Part shown: positions 28,325-37,040 of the stretch, in pieces
Layout: the number at the start of each line of letters is the position of its first letter
Position numbering within the stretch: the stretch's first letter is position 1
From: Paenibacillus psychroresistens
Lineage (GTDB): Bacteria > Bacillota > Bacilli > Paenibacillales > NBRC-103111
Assembly: GCF_009728935.1 (NCBI RefSeq)
Contig: NZ_CP034235.1
Location: 342,501-406,500 of the forward strand
Direction of reading: 5' to 3'
Length of the DNA: 64,000 nucleotides
Made by a program: the position numbers and the translations under genes
The notes under the pieces: model-generated
What the model was told of the DNA's origin: nothing
The model's database searches: none
The model's input: only the letters and a program-made list of their open reading frames with translations

Positions 28325-28352
28325 GGTTACAGCAACTACAATTGCTGTAACC
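28325..28352. promoter_or_regulatory. Perfect 11-bp inverted repeat upstream of the serine recombinase
   Basis: GGTTACAGCAA, loop CTACAA, TTGCTGTAACC. It ends 3 bases before the GAGAGGGGG ribosome site of the recombinase. It may be an operator, an mRNA hairpin limiting translation, or part of a recombination site. No T-run follows. Confidence 0.7.
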
Positions 28353-28368
28353 GAGAGGGGGAAGAAAC

Positions 28369-29151
28369 ATGCAAAATGTCGTTGGTTATGTCCGAGTATC
28401 CACGCAAGGACAAGCAAGAGACGGATATAGTCTTCAATATCAAGCCGATGAAATCATCAAGTATTGCGAAGAAAACGACTTAAATCTCATTCGTGTGTAT
28501 GAAGATCGAGGAATAAGTGGTGCAAAAGTCGATGAAGAAGGTCTTACAGTTGCACGAGAAGGACTACAGAACATGCTTGCTGACCTATTGCACTTGAATA
28601 TTCAGTCAATCATTGTACTAAATACTTCCCGTTTATGGCGTTCAGACATGGCAAAAGTCTTGATTCAACGAGAGTTAAAGCGAAATAAAGTCGATGTAAA
28701 ATCCATTGAACAGCCGAATTATAGCATATTTGCTCATGATCCAAATGACTTTCTTGTCAATGGGATGCTGGAACTGCTTGATCAGTATCAACGCTTAGAG
28801 ATCGCTTTGAAGCTGGGAAGAGGTAGACGCAAGAAAGCAGAGCAAGGCGGTTATGCTGGCGGTGGAATTACTTATGGATACACGGTTAAGAACGGACAAA
28901 AGCATATCTTAATCGATAATCAACAAGCTTCCGCTGTAAAACTACTGTTCCAACTCAGAGGAAACCACTTGAGATGGACATTATCTCAGTTAGCGGAGGC
29001 GTTAAATGTTGCAGGTTATCACACAGCTAACAAAAAACTATTTACCAAAGTGCAGGTCAAAAGGATTTTGGATCACAAAGCATTTTACAAAGGTAACTAT
29101 CAATATGGAGAGATACAATCCAAAGGAATGTATGAGCCTATATTGATTTGA
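28369..29151 (+). CDS. Serine recombinase (resolvase/invertase family), short form
   Basis: Site-specific recombinase of 260 residues. The resolvase domain begins VVGYVRVSTQGQARDGYSLQ, where Ser11 in the RVSTQ motif is the likely nucleophile. VLNTSRLWRSDM is also typical. A recombinase domain follows (EQGGYAGGGITYGY; SQLAEALNVAGYHT). The protein stops before a zinc-ribbon or long coiled coil as found in large serine integrases, so it is either a short subfamily member or truncated. AGGGGGAAG precedes the ATG. It lies between Rhs tip 1 and an IS110 element and may have moved the Rhs modules, which is speculative. Confidence 0.85.
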   Translation: MQNVVGYVRVSTQGQARDGYSLQYQADEIIKYCEENDLNLIRVYEDRGISGAKVDEEGLTVAREGLQNMLADLLHLNIQSIIVLNTSRLWRSDMAKVLIQRELKRNKVDVKSIEQPNYSIFAHDPNDFLVNGMLELLDQYQRLEIALKLGRGRRKKAEQGGYAGGGITYGYTVKNGQKHILIDNQQASAVKLLFQLRGNHLRWTLSQLAEALNVAGYHTANKKLFTKVQVKRILDHKAFYKGNYQYGEIQSKGMYEPILI

Positions 29152-30599
29152 AAAAGTATTTTTCGAGTCACTTAAAAAAGTGAGGATTTTATTTATATGT
29201 ATTTATGTAAGGCGAACAACATAATCCTTCATGCCAATCATAAGAAGATATTGCTTTTGTATCATTGCGGGTCTAATTCATATTAGATTAACGCTCGAAC
29301 TGAGGTTGCAAACTTCTTGTAATGGTATGAAGAAATGGGGGAGTTTCATGCGAAATAGAGATCAGCATATTTATGTAGGTGTGGATTTACATAAGGAATC
29401 TCATGTGGCAGTAATCATCAATTGTTGGCATGAAAAGCTTGGCGAAATCAAGTTTTTCAATATGCCGTCTGCATTTGATCACTTTGTAGAACAAGTGAAT
29501 CAATTTGCATTAGAAGGAAGAACACCCGTATTCGGTTTGGAAGATATCGGGGGATATGGAAGAGCATTAGCATTCCATTTATTAGAGCACAATCAGAATG
29601 TCAAAGCAGTAAATCCTGCTTTAGCAGCCGATAAGAGAAAAAGCAATTCAAACCCCAAAAAGAACGATGTATGGGATGCATTATGTGTCGCTAAAGTATT
29701 GATCGATGAATTTGCTAATCTACCTACAGCCTATCTACAGGATGAACATTTACTGGTCAAACATTGCGTGAACCGAAGAGATTCGCTTGCGTTTGAATTG
29801 ACAAAAACGAAAAAACAATTGCACAATGAACTGAGCTATCATTATCCAAGTTACAAGAAATTCTTCACTGATATAATTGGTAAAACCGCACTTGCATTTT
29901 GGAGGAAATATCCATCGCCAAGCTGTTTGGAAGGGGTATCCATAGAAGGATTTGCAGAGTTCTTGCGGAAATATAGTAATAACGGATTATCGACTCGTAA
30001 AGCAGAAGAGATATTCGCTTTTGTAAAGCATGCTGGGGTCGGTGCACGTTCAGGTCAAGAGATTAAAGACACTTTGATACAAAGCTACGTCAGACAAGTT
30101 TTATTCTTACAGATTGAAATTAAACGAATGGAAAGCATCTTAGAGCCTCTTGTAACACAGGGCGGATATCAGTTAGCTACAATGCCGGGAATCAGTTTGG
30201 TTACAGCTGCTGACTTTATCGCTCAGATTGGAGATATTCGTAGATTCAAGAATGCGAATAAGTTGGCTAAATATGCAGGAATTGCCCCTTATGAGAATAG
30301 CTCTGGCAGTAGGATTGATGTTAAGAAAAGCAAAACAGGAGATCGTCATTTGCATGGAATATTCTATGATTTGGCTGTCCGACAAATTGCGGTTACAAGA
30401 GGGAAGAAGGAACCAAGGAATCCTGTATTGTTTGCTTACTACCAGAATAAAATTCAAACAGGTAAGACGAAGAAACAAGCTATTGTGTGCATCATGAGGA
30501 AGTTAGTCAATATTATATTTGGCATGATGAAGCATAAAACGCCTTATATCATGCAAAATTTGAACGAATTCAAAGCAGAGTAAATCGGAAAGGGAAAGG
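29152..30599 (+). mobile_element. IS110-family insertion sequence (limits approximate)
   Basis: One DEDD transposase gene with about 196 bases of non-coding DNA before it. IS110 elements have no clear inverted repeats, so ends cannot be fixed by eye. The right limit is set where Rhs homology resumes at CGCTTTATTAAC (30600). The left limit is set at the recombinase stop and is uncertain. Confidence 0.65.
29348..30583 (+). CDS. IS110-family transposase
   Basis: DEDD-type transposase of 411 residues. The N-terminal RuvC-like domain has YVGVDLHKESHVAV (first Asp), FGLEDIGGYGRAL (Glu) and KKNDVWDALCVAKVL (Asp pair). The C-terminal Transposase_20 domain has LATMPGISLVTAADFIAQIG and KYAGIAPYENSSGSR, with the conserved serine region needed for catalysis. 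ATG 29348 is chosen after GGGGGAG; upstream in-frame codons lack homology. IS110 enzymes use a bridge RNA made from the element's own non-coding end, so the upstream 196 bases are the place to look. Confidence 0.93.
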   Translation: MRNRDQHIYVGVDLHKESHVAVIINCWHEKLGEIKFFNMPSAFDHFVEQVNQFALEGRTPVFGLEDIGGYGRALAFHLLEHNQNVKAVNPALAADKRKSNSNPKKNDVWDALCVAKVLIDEFANLPTAYLQDEHLLVKHCVNRRDSLAFELTKTKKQLHNELSYHYPSYKKFFTDIIGKTALAFWRKYPSPSCLEGVSIEGFAEFLRKYSNNGLSTRKAEEIFAFVKHAGVGARSGQEIKDTLIQSYVRQVLFLQIEIKRMESILEPLVTQGGYQLATMPGISLVTAADFIAQIGDIRRFKNANKLAKYAGIAPYENSSGSRIDVKKSKTGDRHLHGIFYDLAVRQIAVTRGKKEPRNPVLFAYYQNKIQTGKTKKQAIVCIMRKLVNIIFGMMKHKTPYIMQNLNEFKAE

Positions 30600-31319
30600 C
30601 GCTTTATTAACCAGGATACGTATGAAGGGGATATTAGTAATCCTTTGAGTTTGAATTTGTATACTTATGTTAATAATAATCCATTGATGTATACTGACCC
30701 AAGTGGAAACAAACCTTATGCTCATAAAATAGGAGATAATTATTTCTTGTCTTTTTCCTCAAAATCCACAGAATATTTGAGTAATGCATTAGGCGCAACA
30801 CCCTTTGTTGGTTCATGGTTTGTAAGTTTCTCCAATAAAGCTTCAAGTCTTAAGGATTTTAGTTATAAAGACATTAAAGCTGCTAAAGAATATCTTAGCT
30901 TTTCTGAAACAGAATCAACCTTACTAGATACTTATAGTAGTTTAAGTGAAAAGGTAGCAAGTAAGGGGGGGAAATTCAGCAAACTTGTAGGAGCTTCTGG
31001 AAAAATATTATCATTTATTTCTACTGTTTCCACTGCGGAATCTTTCTGGAATACTTTTAATTACGATTCTAGAATTGATCATTTAATAGACGAACACTTG
31101 AATATATCTGGGTATAATGGATATTTTATAACAGGAGCAACTAAAGCTGAATTATTAGCAAAATATCTATATGCTTATACTAGAATAGCGGGTCTTCTTA
31201 CAGAAGGGCGAATTGTATATGAAGGTGATTCTATTGATGATGATGATTATAAAAGGGCGTATTATCAAGAAGATTTTGACAAAATAATGGAAGAGTTAGA
31301 TGCAATTAAAAAGGACTAA
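30600..31319 (+). pseudogene. Orphan Rhs C-terminal tip 2 (5'-truncated at the IS110 junction)
   Basis: Rhs core homology starts abruptly with RFINQDTYEGD at 30600, continues with LSLNLYTYVNNNPLMYTDPSGN, and parallels tip 1 (RFINKDTYEGD...YIDPTGHW) residue for residue. A different variable domain of about 200 residues follows, with no recognised toxin fold. The missing 5' part is replaced by IS110. An internal TTG near 30642 might permit expression but has no ribosome site. AGGAGGT after the stop starts a small membrane-protein fragment, taken to be the partner immunity gene. Confidence 0.75.
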
Positions 31320-31331
31320 TTAGGAGGTAGC

Positions 31332-31433
31332 ATGGAAGCATTAGGGATTACATTAATTATTAATGTGCTGGCTTGGATTAGATTCAAAATATTTAATTAC
31401 TCGAATCAATTTCATAAATCATTTTCTTTATAG
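31332..31433 (+). pseudogene. N-terminal fragment of a probable membrane immunity gene
   Basis: 33-residue frame starting ATG 31332 after AGGAGGT, 12 bases from the stop of Rhs tip 2. It begins with a hydrophobic segment (MEALGITLIINVLAW) and ends at the edge of the IS1182-like element. A hydrophobic C-terminal piece with similar composition lies on the other side at 32966-33139. Together they look like one small membrane protein split by the insertion, which is inference. Confidence 0.45.
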
Positions 31434-31439
31434 ACAGGC

Positions 31440-32935
31440 TGACCGAATATTCATACTATGATTTTTTAAAAAAGTGCTAAGCAGTAGACTTTTTCATTTT
31501 AATGTATTGATTTAATCGGTCAGCTGTTAATTTGCATGCCGTGTAGGTCAGACAGGCGAATTCAAAATCAACCTTTGCTAATGCGCCACGATGGCGAATG
31601 TTATTTAGTTGAAAGAACTCTTTTAAGTAGGCATTTACACGTTCAACGGCTGTTCTTTTTTTGTACTGTTCCCTATATCGGTCACTACCACGTGCTGGAA
31701 CCGTATATCTTCTTGGGTTATCATCGATCTTTTTCTTAAATACTTTCTGACAGTGTCCATCGTTAAAAGGGCAGGTTGAACATTCTTTGGGCTGTGTGTA
31801 TTTGACCGTTTCGTACTTCGGGTCAAAACTATCGTATCGATAAGAATGACCTTCTTTACAGACGGGACGAAAGTATTTATCCATGCCATCTTCTTGATGT
31901 TCATTCCGGCGGTTGTAATCGATGAGGGCCCTTGCACCCATGCTCTCGACTTGCTTATAAATCGGTACGAGATCATAACCTGCATCCGCGATCACTTGAG
32001 AAATGGCTAGTTCAGGATGCTTTTCAGCAAGTCCTTTAAGTAAGGGAATGGCCAACTTTCCATCATTCATATTTCCTGATGTAAGTAAGGCTACAAGGAT
32101 ATATTGGCTTTTGCAGTCGACGACAAGATGGGCTTTGAAACCGTACCAGAATACATTCTTGCCTTCCGAATTTTTCTTTACGCCCCAGGCTGGAGTTAAC
32201 GGGATTTCCTTCACCAACTCGTCATAGCTGTAGGAGGCTTGGGTTTCTACCTTTTTCTCGAATAACGTTCGATTCTCTTCCAGTTCCAACTGTTCCTTGA
32301 GCCATTGTTCTCGCTCACCCTTGGACTTGCGTCCCCGTTTCTTCGTTGGCGTTTTCGTGTTTAGTGGTTGACTGTCTTCCTTCTTTTTCTCGGGTTGACG
32401 ATCTCTGGCTTCAACATGAGTTGCATCTATAGCTACCGCGGAAGCATCGATAAAACCCTCATGAAACGCTTGCTTGACTAGGTCTTGTTGAGACTGCTGG
32501 AACACTTCCGATTGTAGTAGTTTCTGGATAAGTCGCGTGTAAGAAGCTTCACTTGGAATTCGATCAGAACCCATAAATCCACAATCCGTGCTAAATTCGA
32601 TACTTCGTTTCAATCGTTTCCGCAGATCTTTAATGGTTGGAATACGTTCAACGATTCGAATGAATAACGATTGCAGCATAGCTACGTAGTTGAGCTGAGT
32701 TGGTGCCCCTAAAAATGCCTTTTTAGATACAACGCGTAAGAATGGATTAATATCTAACGTCTCAAAAAGATAAGCAAACGTATCTTTGGGTGACATTTCT
32801 AATAAATCCTGCAAGGAAAACAGACTTTCTTGTTGAATATTGTACATTGGGAGATGCTCCTTTCTTCTCATCAGTGTCTGGTAGGGGTACTAAACACTTC
32901 GAGATTTGGGGAGGCACTCCTTTTTTTATGCTCTA
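31440..32935 (-). mobile_element. IS1182-like insertion sequence (limits approximate)
   Basis: A single reverse-strand DDE transposase gene with short flanks. Possible imperfect ends are AAAAAAGTGC near 31469 and, inverted, GCACTCCTTTTTTT near 32922-32935. I could not find a convincing target duplication. The element sits between two halves of a probable immunity gene. Confidence 0.6.
31477..32847 (-). CDS. IS1182-family DDE transposase
   Basis: Transposase of 456 residues. The N-terminal DUF772-like domain contains YVAMLQSLFIRIVERIPTIK. DDE residues lie in VAIDATHVEARD, VIADAGYD, and RTAVERVNAYLKEFF (the Y/R-E-K-type third motif). CxxC and GHC cysteines near residue 370 (ECSTCPFNDGHC) are typical of this group. 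The start is the ATG at 32847 (reverse) after AAAGGAG; a longer ATG 24 bases upstream is disfavoured. The gene looks complete. Confidence 0.9.
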   Translation of the reverse strand: MYNIQQESLFSLQDLLEMSPKDTFAYLFETLDINPFLRVVSKKAFLGAPTQLNYVAMLQSLFIRIVERIPTIKDLRKRLKRSIEFSTDCGFMGSDRIPSEASYTRLIQKLLQSEVFQQSQQDLVKQAFHEGFIDASAVAIDATHVEARDRQPEKKKEDSQPLNTKTPTKKRGRKSKGEREQWLKEQLELEENRTLFEKKVETQASYSYDELVKEIPLTPAWGVKKNSEGKNVFWYGFKAHLVVDCKSQYILVALLTSGNMNDGKLAIPLLKGLAEKHPELAISQVIADAGYDLVPIYKQVESMGARALIDYNRRNEHQEDGMDKYFRPVCKEGHSYRYDSFDPKYETVKYTQPKECSTCPFNDGHCQKVFKKKIDDNPRRYTVPARGSDRYREQYKKRTAVERVNAYLKEFFQLNNIRHRGALAKVDFEFACLTYTACKLTADRLNQYIKMKKSTA

Positions 32936-32965
32936 AAAACTTAAGCGCAATAAGGCTTTGGAATT

Positions 32966-33139
32966 ATGAAATTGATTCACTCGTTAAAAAGCACATTAAT
33001 TCTGCTGATTTTATTGAATTTTTCCAGCCTTGTAGTTGTAACATATAAGTATGGATTATCAATTTATTTACTTGTTATTTCGATAGTCATTAATATCTTA
33101 TATATGTTAATATTGTTTCGTATAAAAAAGTTGAAATAA
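32966..33139 (+). pseudogene. C-terminal fragment of a probable membrane immunity gene
   Basis: Frame of 57 residues with two hydrophobic segments (STLILLILLNFSSLVVVTY and LSIYLLVISIVINILYMLIL) and a basic end. It follows the IS1182-like element and precedes the second copy of the repeated terminator, just where the immunity gene of Rhs module 2 should end. It could also be an independent small membrane peptide, but no ribosome site is seen. Confidence 0.4.
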
Positions 33140-33162
33140 ATTACTTATTTCATGTTTGTACT

Positions 33163-33206
33163 AACCACAATTCGACTAACCCTCGTATTGTGGTTTCTCT
33201 TTTTAT
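33163..33206 (+). terminator. Terminator of Rhs module 2 (copy B of a repeated terminator)
   Basis: AACCACAAT and ATTGTGGTT around TCGACTAACCCTCGT, followed by TCTCTTTTT. It differs from copy A at 27849 by a single loop base plus a few tail bases. Confidence 0.85.
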
Positions 33207-33212
33207 TATTAG

Positions 33213-33389
33213 TTTTATCGCACCGCGCACCGTCTATCTAATGCAATTGAGAGAGTGAAGGCTAATGGATTTAAATTGGAATTGGTGCGGACAACAAGTG
33301 AAATAGCTGATTTGTTGCTTATTGGTGCGTTTAAGGATATAAACTTTTATATCGATTATATTTCTGTGGGTGTATCAGCAAATGCCTAG
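33213..33389 (+). pseudogene. Remnant of an unidentified gene
   Basis: 58-codon frame with no start, ending at TAG 33387. It has a protein-like stretch (AIERVKANGFKLELVRTTSE, then IADLLLIGAF). It is probably the tail of a gene lost by recombination at the Rhs locus. The rest of 33390-33767 contains short protein-like scraps but no gene I can support. Confidence 0.35.
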
Positions 33390-33767
33390 TCCAATTAACT
33401 TAGGGTTTGGCATCTGCTCTTAGTACTGTCAAATCTAATGGCGGGAGTGTTATATCTCCAATGACTGGTCCAATGCCTAGTGCAGTAATGTTATTCATTC
33501 GTCTTCGATAGGTTGATGCAGGTAATATGATTGGCAAGCTGGTGTTGGAGGGTTTCTCTTAAGGTCAGGAAACACAATATTATATAAATGAAGTCCACTT
33601 TTGCCGACTCGAGGATAAATGACAACGTCTCTTTTGAGGGGGATGCAAGTATCCTATAAACAATGTAGGCTTTTTGTGTTGATTGGATAGCAGGAATTAT
33701 GGGGTAAATTGTCGAATAAGAAAGTAACTCTTAATGCGGAAAAAGATTGTTTGAAGGAGGTCTTGAT

Positions 33768-36700
33768 TTGAGCGAGCATGTACATAAAGATAGTCCAGTT
33801 ATACATAAGGAAGCACCGCCAATCCAAGCTTCGCCTAGCTTAGGGGAAACAACAGCACAAGGAACAATGGAGCCAAGCGGGCTGACACCTGCGAAGATCC
33901 TGCAAATGCAGAAAACGCATGGTAATCGCGCTGTTCAAGGCATGATTCAGATGATGCGGAACGGTTCATCTGTTGCCCAGCTAGCAGGCGGGCCTACCGG
34001 AGGTGCTACAATTCCGCCTCCAGCACCGCCATCGACTCCTCCGCCTCCATTGTCAGCACCTGCTCCATTAGCGCCTGTGCAGGCACCCCCATCAGGTGGG
34101 GCTTCTGTTCAAGGGCAAGCACCAATACCGAGAGCTGTTGCGCCAGTCGTCCCGGTAACTGCGCCAGTGCGTGCTTTAACGCCGCAAGAACAGCGGGTTA
34201 GTGATCTTCAAACCGACCGGAGCACACAAGCTGCAACTCTGCAATTGAACGGGTTAATAAAACTAGAAGATCAAGTGAAAGCCAACGTGCTCAACTTCCT
34301 GAAAACAGACAAGAAGACTAAGATGCTACGTGATAGCTTGGCGGCAGAAGCTATTCGCAAAGTGAAGGAAGAGATTGACGCTAAAGCAGATGCGACTCCT
34401 GAAGCGAAGGCGGACGCCAAGAATTTAGCTGTCAAGAATGCAGAGGGCAGCGGTGCAACACAGAACGCTTTAGCTGCTCATGCGGCTGTGGCTGCTCAAG
34501 CGAGTATTGTAGAATCTGCGAAGAGCGAGCTTCTGACACAAGCAACCACAGGCTATAACAAAGTAACGGCTAAGGCAAGTGTAGCCCTTGACACTCAGAA
34601 AGATAAAGCCTTAGTGGAAGCAAACAAAATGGTACAGTCCGCAATAAGTAGTTTAACCGAGAAATTAAGCACAAAAGTGAAGAATGATATTACGGAAAAA
34701 GTAAAAATAAATAGCAATTTCCTAAATTCCGGAATTGATGTTGCAGGGGCCGGCACAGCGTCTATTGAAGATCGACATGGTATGGAAGGTACACTGATCG
34801 ACCAGAAAACAGTTGATGATGTATATAAAGAAGATATAATCGATCCTATTGCCCAAGCGGTAGCCTATAAATTTGGCGTTGGCCGCAGAGAGTTCAGACG
34901 CTCCAAGGAGCTTAATAAATTCCGTCAAGGTCTGAAAGACGCCGCACGCAAAAAAGCGAATGATGATATTGATGCGAATACTAATGTGGATTTGGCAGGC
35001 AAAGGCGAGAAAACCAAGCAATACTATGAAATGGTAGCAAAAACCAAAGCACATGCTTTGGCCAAAGTAGAAGTAGATGCAGAAATGAAAGCTCAAGGAG
35101 TATCCATTGCAGAAACTCTTGTTACTCCGGATACGAATAAACCAATATTGAAACATGCAGGGAAAAGTGCAGCCTATTTGGTAGCCAAATCCAATGCGCC
35201 TCAAGCTGACAAAATCAGTGCAGCTTCCAAGGCAGGCGCGAAGACCAAAGCGGCAGACATTCTTATAGCTAATAAGGATAAAGCTGTAGAGCAAGCAAGA
35301 TTAATTACCAAGGGAGATAGTACACAAGCCAAAGACCAACAAGTTCCTGATGCAGCTAAAGGTGCTGAGATTACGGGCAAGGTCACAGAACGTGTTAAAG
35401 ATAAAGTTGCCAAAAAAGCTATAAGTGAAGCGCTTGTCGCACCAGACATCAGGTCAGGGTTCTTCAAACTGGGCAAGCTTATCGATATTTCTACTCCAAA
35501 TGCAGGCGACTCAAGTGCGATCAGTGTTGAAATCAAAATTCCGATTGGCAGCACGGGGGGGTATTTCTTATTCGGTTTCGGAGGCGAAGCAGCACGAGAA
35601 CAAGGGGACGATAAAGATAAAGAAGAGCTGACCGTAAGCTCAGAGCTCACCTTTGGCGGCGGATTTCAAACCTTTGGCTTTGATGCCAGTCTCCGTGTAG
35701 GGGTATTTATTGAAGCAAAAGGCAGCAATTCCACGAGTGCTATGGATCTCATGTCCTATGGATTATACAAGAAGATGAATGAAGCTTACCCGGCAGCTGC
35801 AGCTCATTTCTGGGGTCAAGGCGGTAAATCAGCCGCATCCGGCGATGCAGCCAAGAAGAAGGAAGCGGCAATCAAAGAAGCTAAGCAATGGGCGGAAATG
35901 ATGGAAGAAGAGAATATGAAGGACGGCAATTATGTAGATCTTGGCATTATGGTGAAACTGGCTATGGAAGCCAATATTGGGGTAGCCAAATTCTCCGGGG
36001 AGCTGGCTTACAAGAATCTGACTCGTTATCAGCGTGAAGCAGAGCCGGAAGCAGCACCAGCAACGTCAGGTGCAACAGCGCCTGCAACAGGTACAGCAGG
36101 GGGAGCAGCTCCGGGAGCTGGAGCTACTCCATTAGCTGGAGCCACACCAGCGCCAGGAGCTGCACCAGGCTCAACACCAGCGCCAACGCCTGCTCCACAG
36201 CAAGGGCCACGTCCGATAATTTCGGAAAAACGCAAAGTATATACAGCTGCTTCTGAGCTGGAATTAAAGTTTGGCAATGATACGGGCGTATTCGGATTGG
36301 AAGCTGAACTGGTGACAGTTAACGGCAAAAAAAGTGAAGTGAAATTTGAGTTTTCTGGCAGCTTGCCTTCTACAAACGATGGGGAGGAAGCAGGAGAAAT
36401 GACCCAGAAAGCAGCGAAAATATCGGCTGCTTCAATCGGAGTTATCAAGAATGCTTCAGGAGCTCTCCGCTCTTTGCTTGATAAAGACGTCAAGGAAAAA
36501 GGTGCACGTACAACTGGAGCTCTTGTAGATACAGGAACGGATGCGCTTTTCCTAGATTCGGATTTTGATGAAGTAGGAGTAAGCCTGAATAAACAAATCA
36601 TGGATGACGAAACCGTCAATAATACAATGAGGCATTGGTTGAAAAGCCAGGATGGGGTTAAGGATAAGGCAGTCGAACAAGTAGGTAAAATTGGCTTGTC

Positions 36701-37004
36701 GAATGCACTTAAGGTGGCGTTATCTATCAGCTATGAGTGGGGTGCTCAAGGTGAAGAAGCCAAAGGATTCGGTGTCGAGCTGGAAATAAGCCAAGTGAAA
36801 TCATTGGAAGTGGATACAGGTGCTGTTAAGGCTGAGGTTGAAAAAACGAAACGGTTAGCCAAAATAGGCCTTGGAAAAGACAAAGGAGCCGAATTGCTTG
36901 GAGAAAAATATGGCAGGAAAGCGCCTGAACCAGCAACACCGGCTCCAACGGCAGCACCAGTAACACCGGCCCCAACACCAGCACCTACAACAGGTACCCC
37001 ATAA
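33768..37004 (+). CDS. Large protein with GNRAVQ motif, candidate injection-system cargo
   Basis: Protein of 1078 residues, no known full-length match in my memory. TTG 33768 is chosen because AAGGAGG lies 7 bases upstream. Residues 44-63 read ILQMQKTHGNRAVQGMIQMM, like the 'LQR..GNRAV..L' motif near the N-terminus of many DUF4157/eCIS-associated proteins. A proline-rich linker follows (about 80-130), then a long Ala/Lys-rich helical region (about 140-560) and a folded mixed region. A second Pro/Ala linker (about 760-815), another folded domain and a Pro/Thr tail complete it. The DUF4157 HEXXH metallopeptidase motif and any clear toxin domain are absent. There is no signal peptide. It forms an operon with a YbjN-like gene. 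Injection-system cargo is inference. Confidence 0.6.
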   Translation: MSEHVHKDSPVIHKEAPPIQASPSLGETTAQGTMEPSGLTPAKILQMQKTHGNRAVQGMIQMMRNGSSVAQLAGGPTGGATIPPPAPPSTPPPPLSAPAPLAPVQAPPSGGASVQGQAPIPRAVAPVVPVTAPVRALTPQEQRVSDLQTDRSTQAATLQLNGLIKLEDQVKANVLNFLKTDKKTKMLRDSLAAEAIRKVKEEIDAKADATPEAKADAKNLAVKNAEGSGATQNALAAHAAVAAQASIVESAKSELLTQATTGYNKVTAKASVALDTQKDKALVEANKMVQSAISSLTEKLSTKVKNDITEKVKINSNFLNSGIDVAGAGTASIEDRHGMEGTLIDQKTVDDVYKEDIIDPIAQAVAYKFGVGRREFRRSKELNKFRQGLKDAARKKANDDIDANTNVDLAGKGEKTKQYYEMVAKTKAHALAKVEVDAEMKAQGVSIAETLVTPDTNKPILKHAGKSAAYLVAKSNAPQADKISAASKAGAKTKAADILIANKDKAVEQARLITKGDSTQAKDQQVPDAAKGAEITGKVTERVKDKVAKKAISEALVAPDIRSGFFKLGKLIDISTPNAGDSSAISVEIKIPIGSTGGYFLFGFGGEAAREQGDDKDKEELTVSSELTFGGGFQTFGFDASLRVGVFIEAKGSNSTSAMDLMSYGLYKKMNEAYPAAAAHFWGQGGKSAASGDAAKKKEAAIKEAKQWAEMMEEENMKDGNYVDLGIMVKLAMEANIGVAKFSGELAYKNLTRYQREAEPEAAPATSGATAPATGTAGGAAPGAGATPLAGATPAPGAAPGSTPAPTPAPQQGPRPIISEKRKVYTAASELELKFGNDTGVFGLEAELVTVNGKKSEVKFEFSGSLPSTNDGEEAGEMTQKAAKISAASIGVIKNASGALRSLLDKDVKEKGARTTGALVDTGTDALFLDSDFDEVGVSLNKQIMDDETVNNTMRHWLKSQDGVKDKAVEQVGKIGLSNALKVALSISYEWGAQGEEAKGFGVELEISQVKSLEVDTGAVKAEVEKTKRLAKIGLGKDKGAELLGEKYGRKAPEPATPAPTAAPVTPAPTPAPTTGTP

Positions 37005-37040
37005 ATCCAGCCAGTTATGGGCAGAAAGGAATGGAACTGC

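Noticed and set aside
28369-30583. IS607-type element (serine recombinase plus accessory gene)
   Set aside because: The recombinase has its catalytic domain first and no N-terminal helix-turn-helix, and the next gene is an IS110 transposase rather than TnpB.
36029-36619. 196-codon reverse ORF opposite the large cargo-like gene
   Set aside because: It mirrors the Ala/Pro-rich repeat codons of the forward gene; no ribosome site or domain.
33768-37004. DUF4157 metallopeptidase domain
   Set aside because: No HEXXH-type motif is present; only the short GNRAVQ motif is shared.
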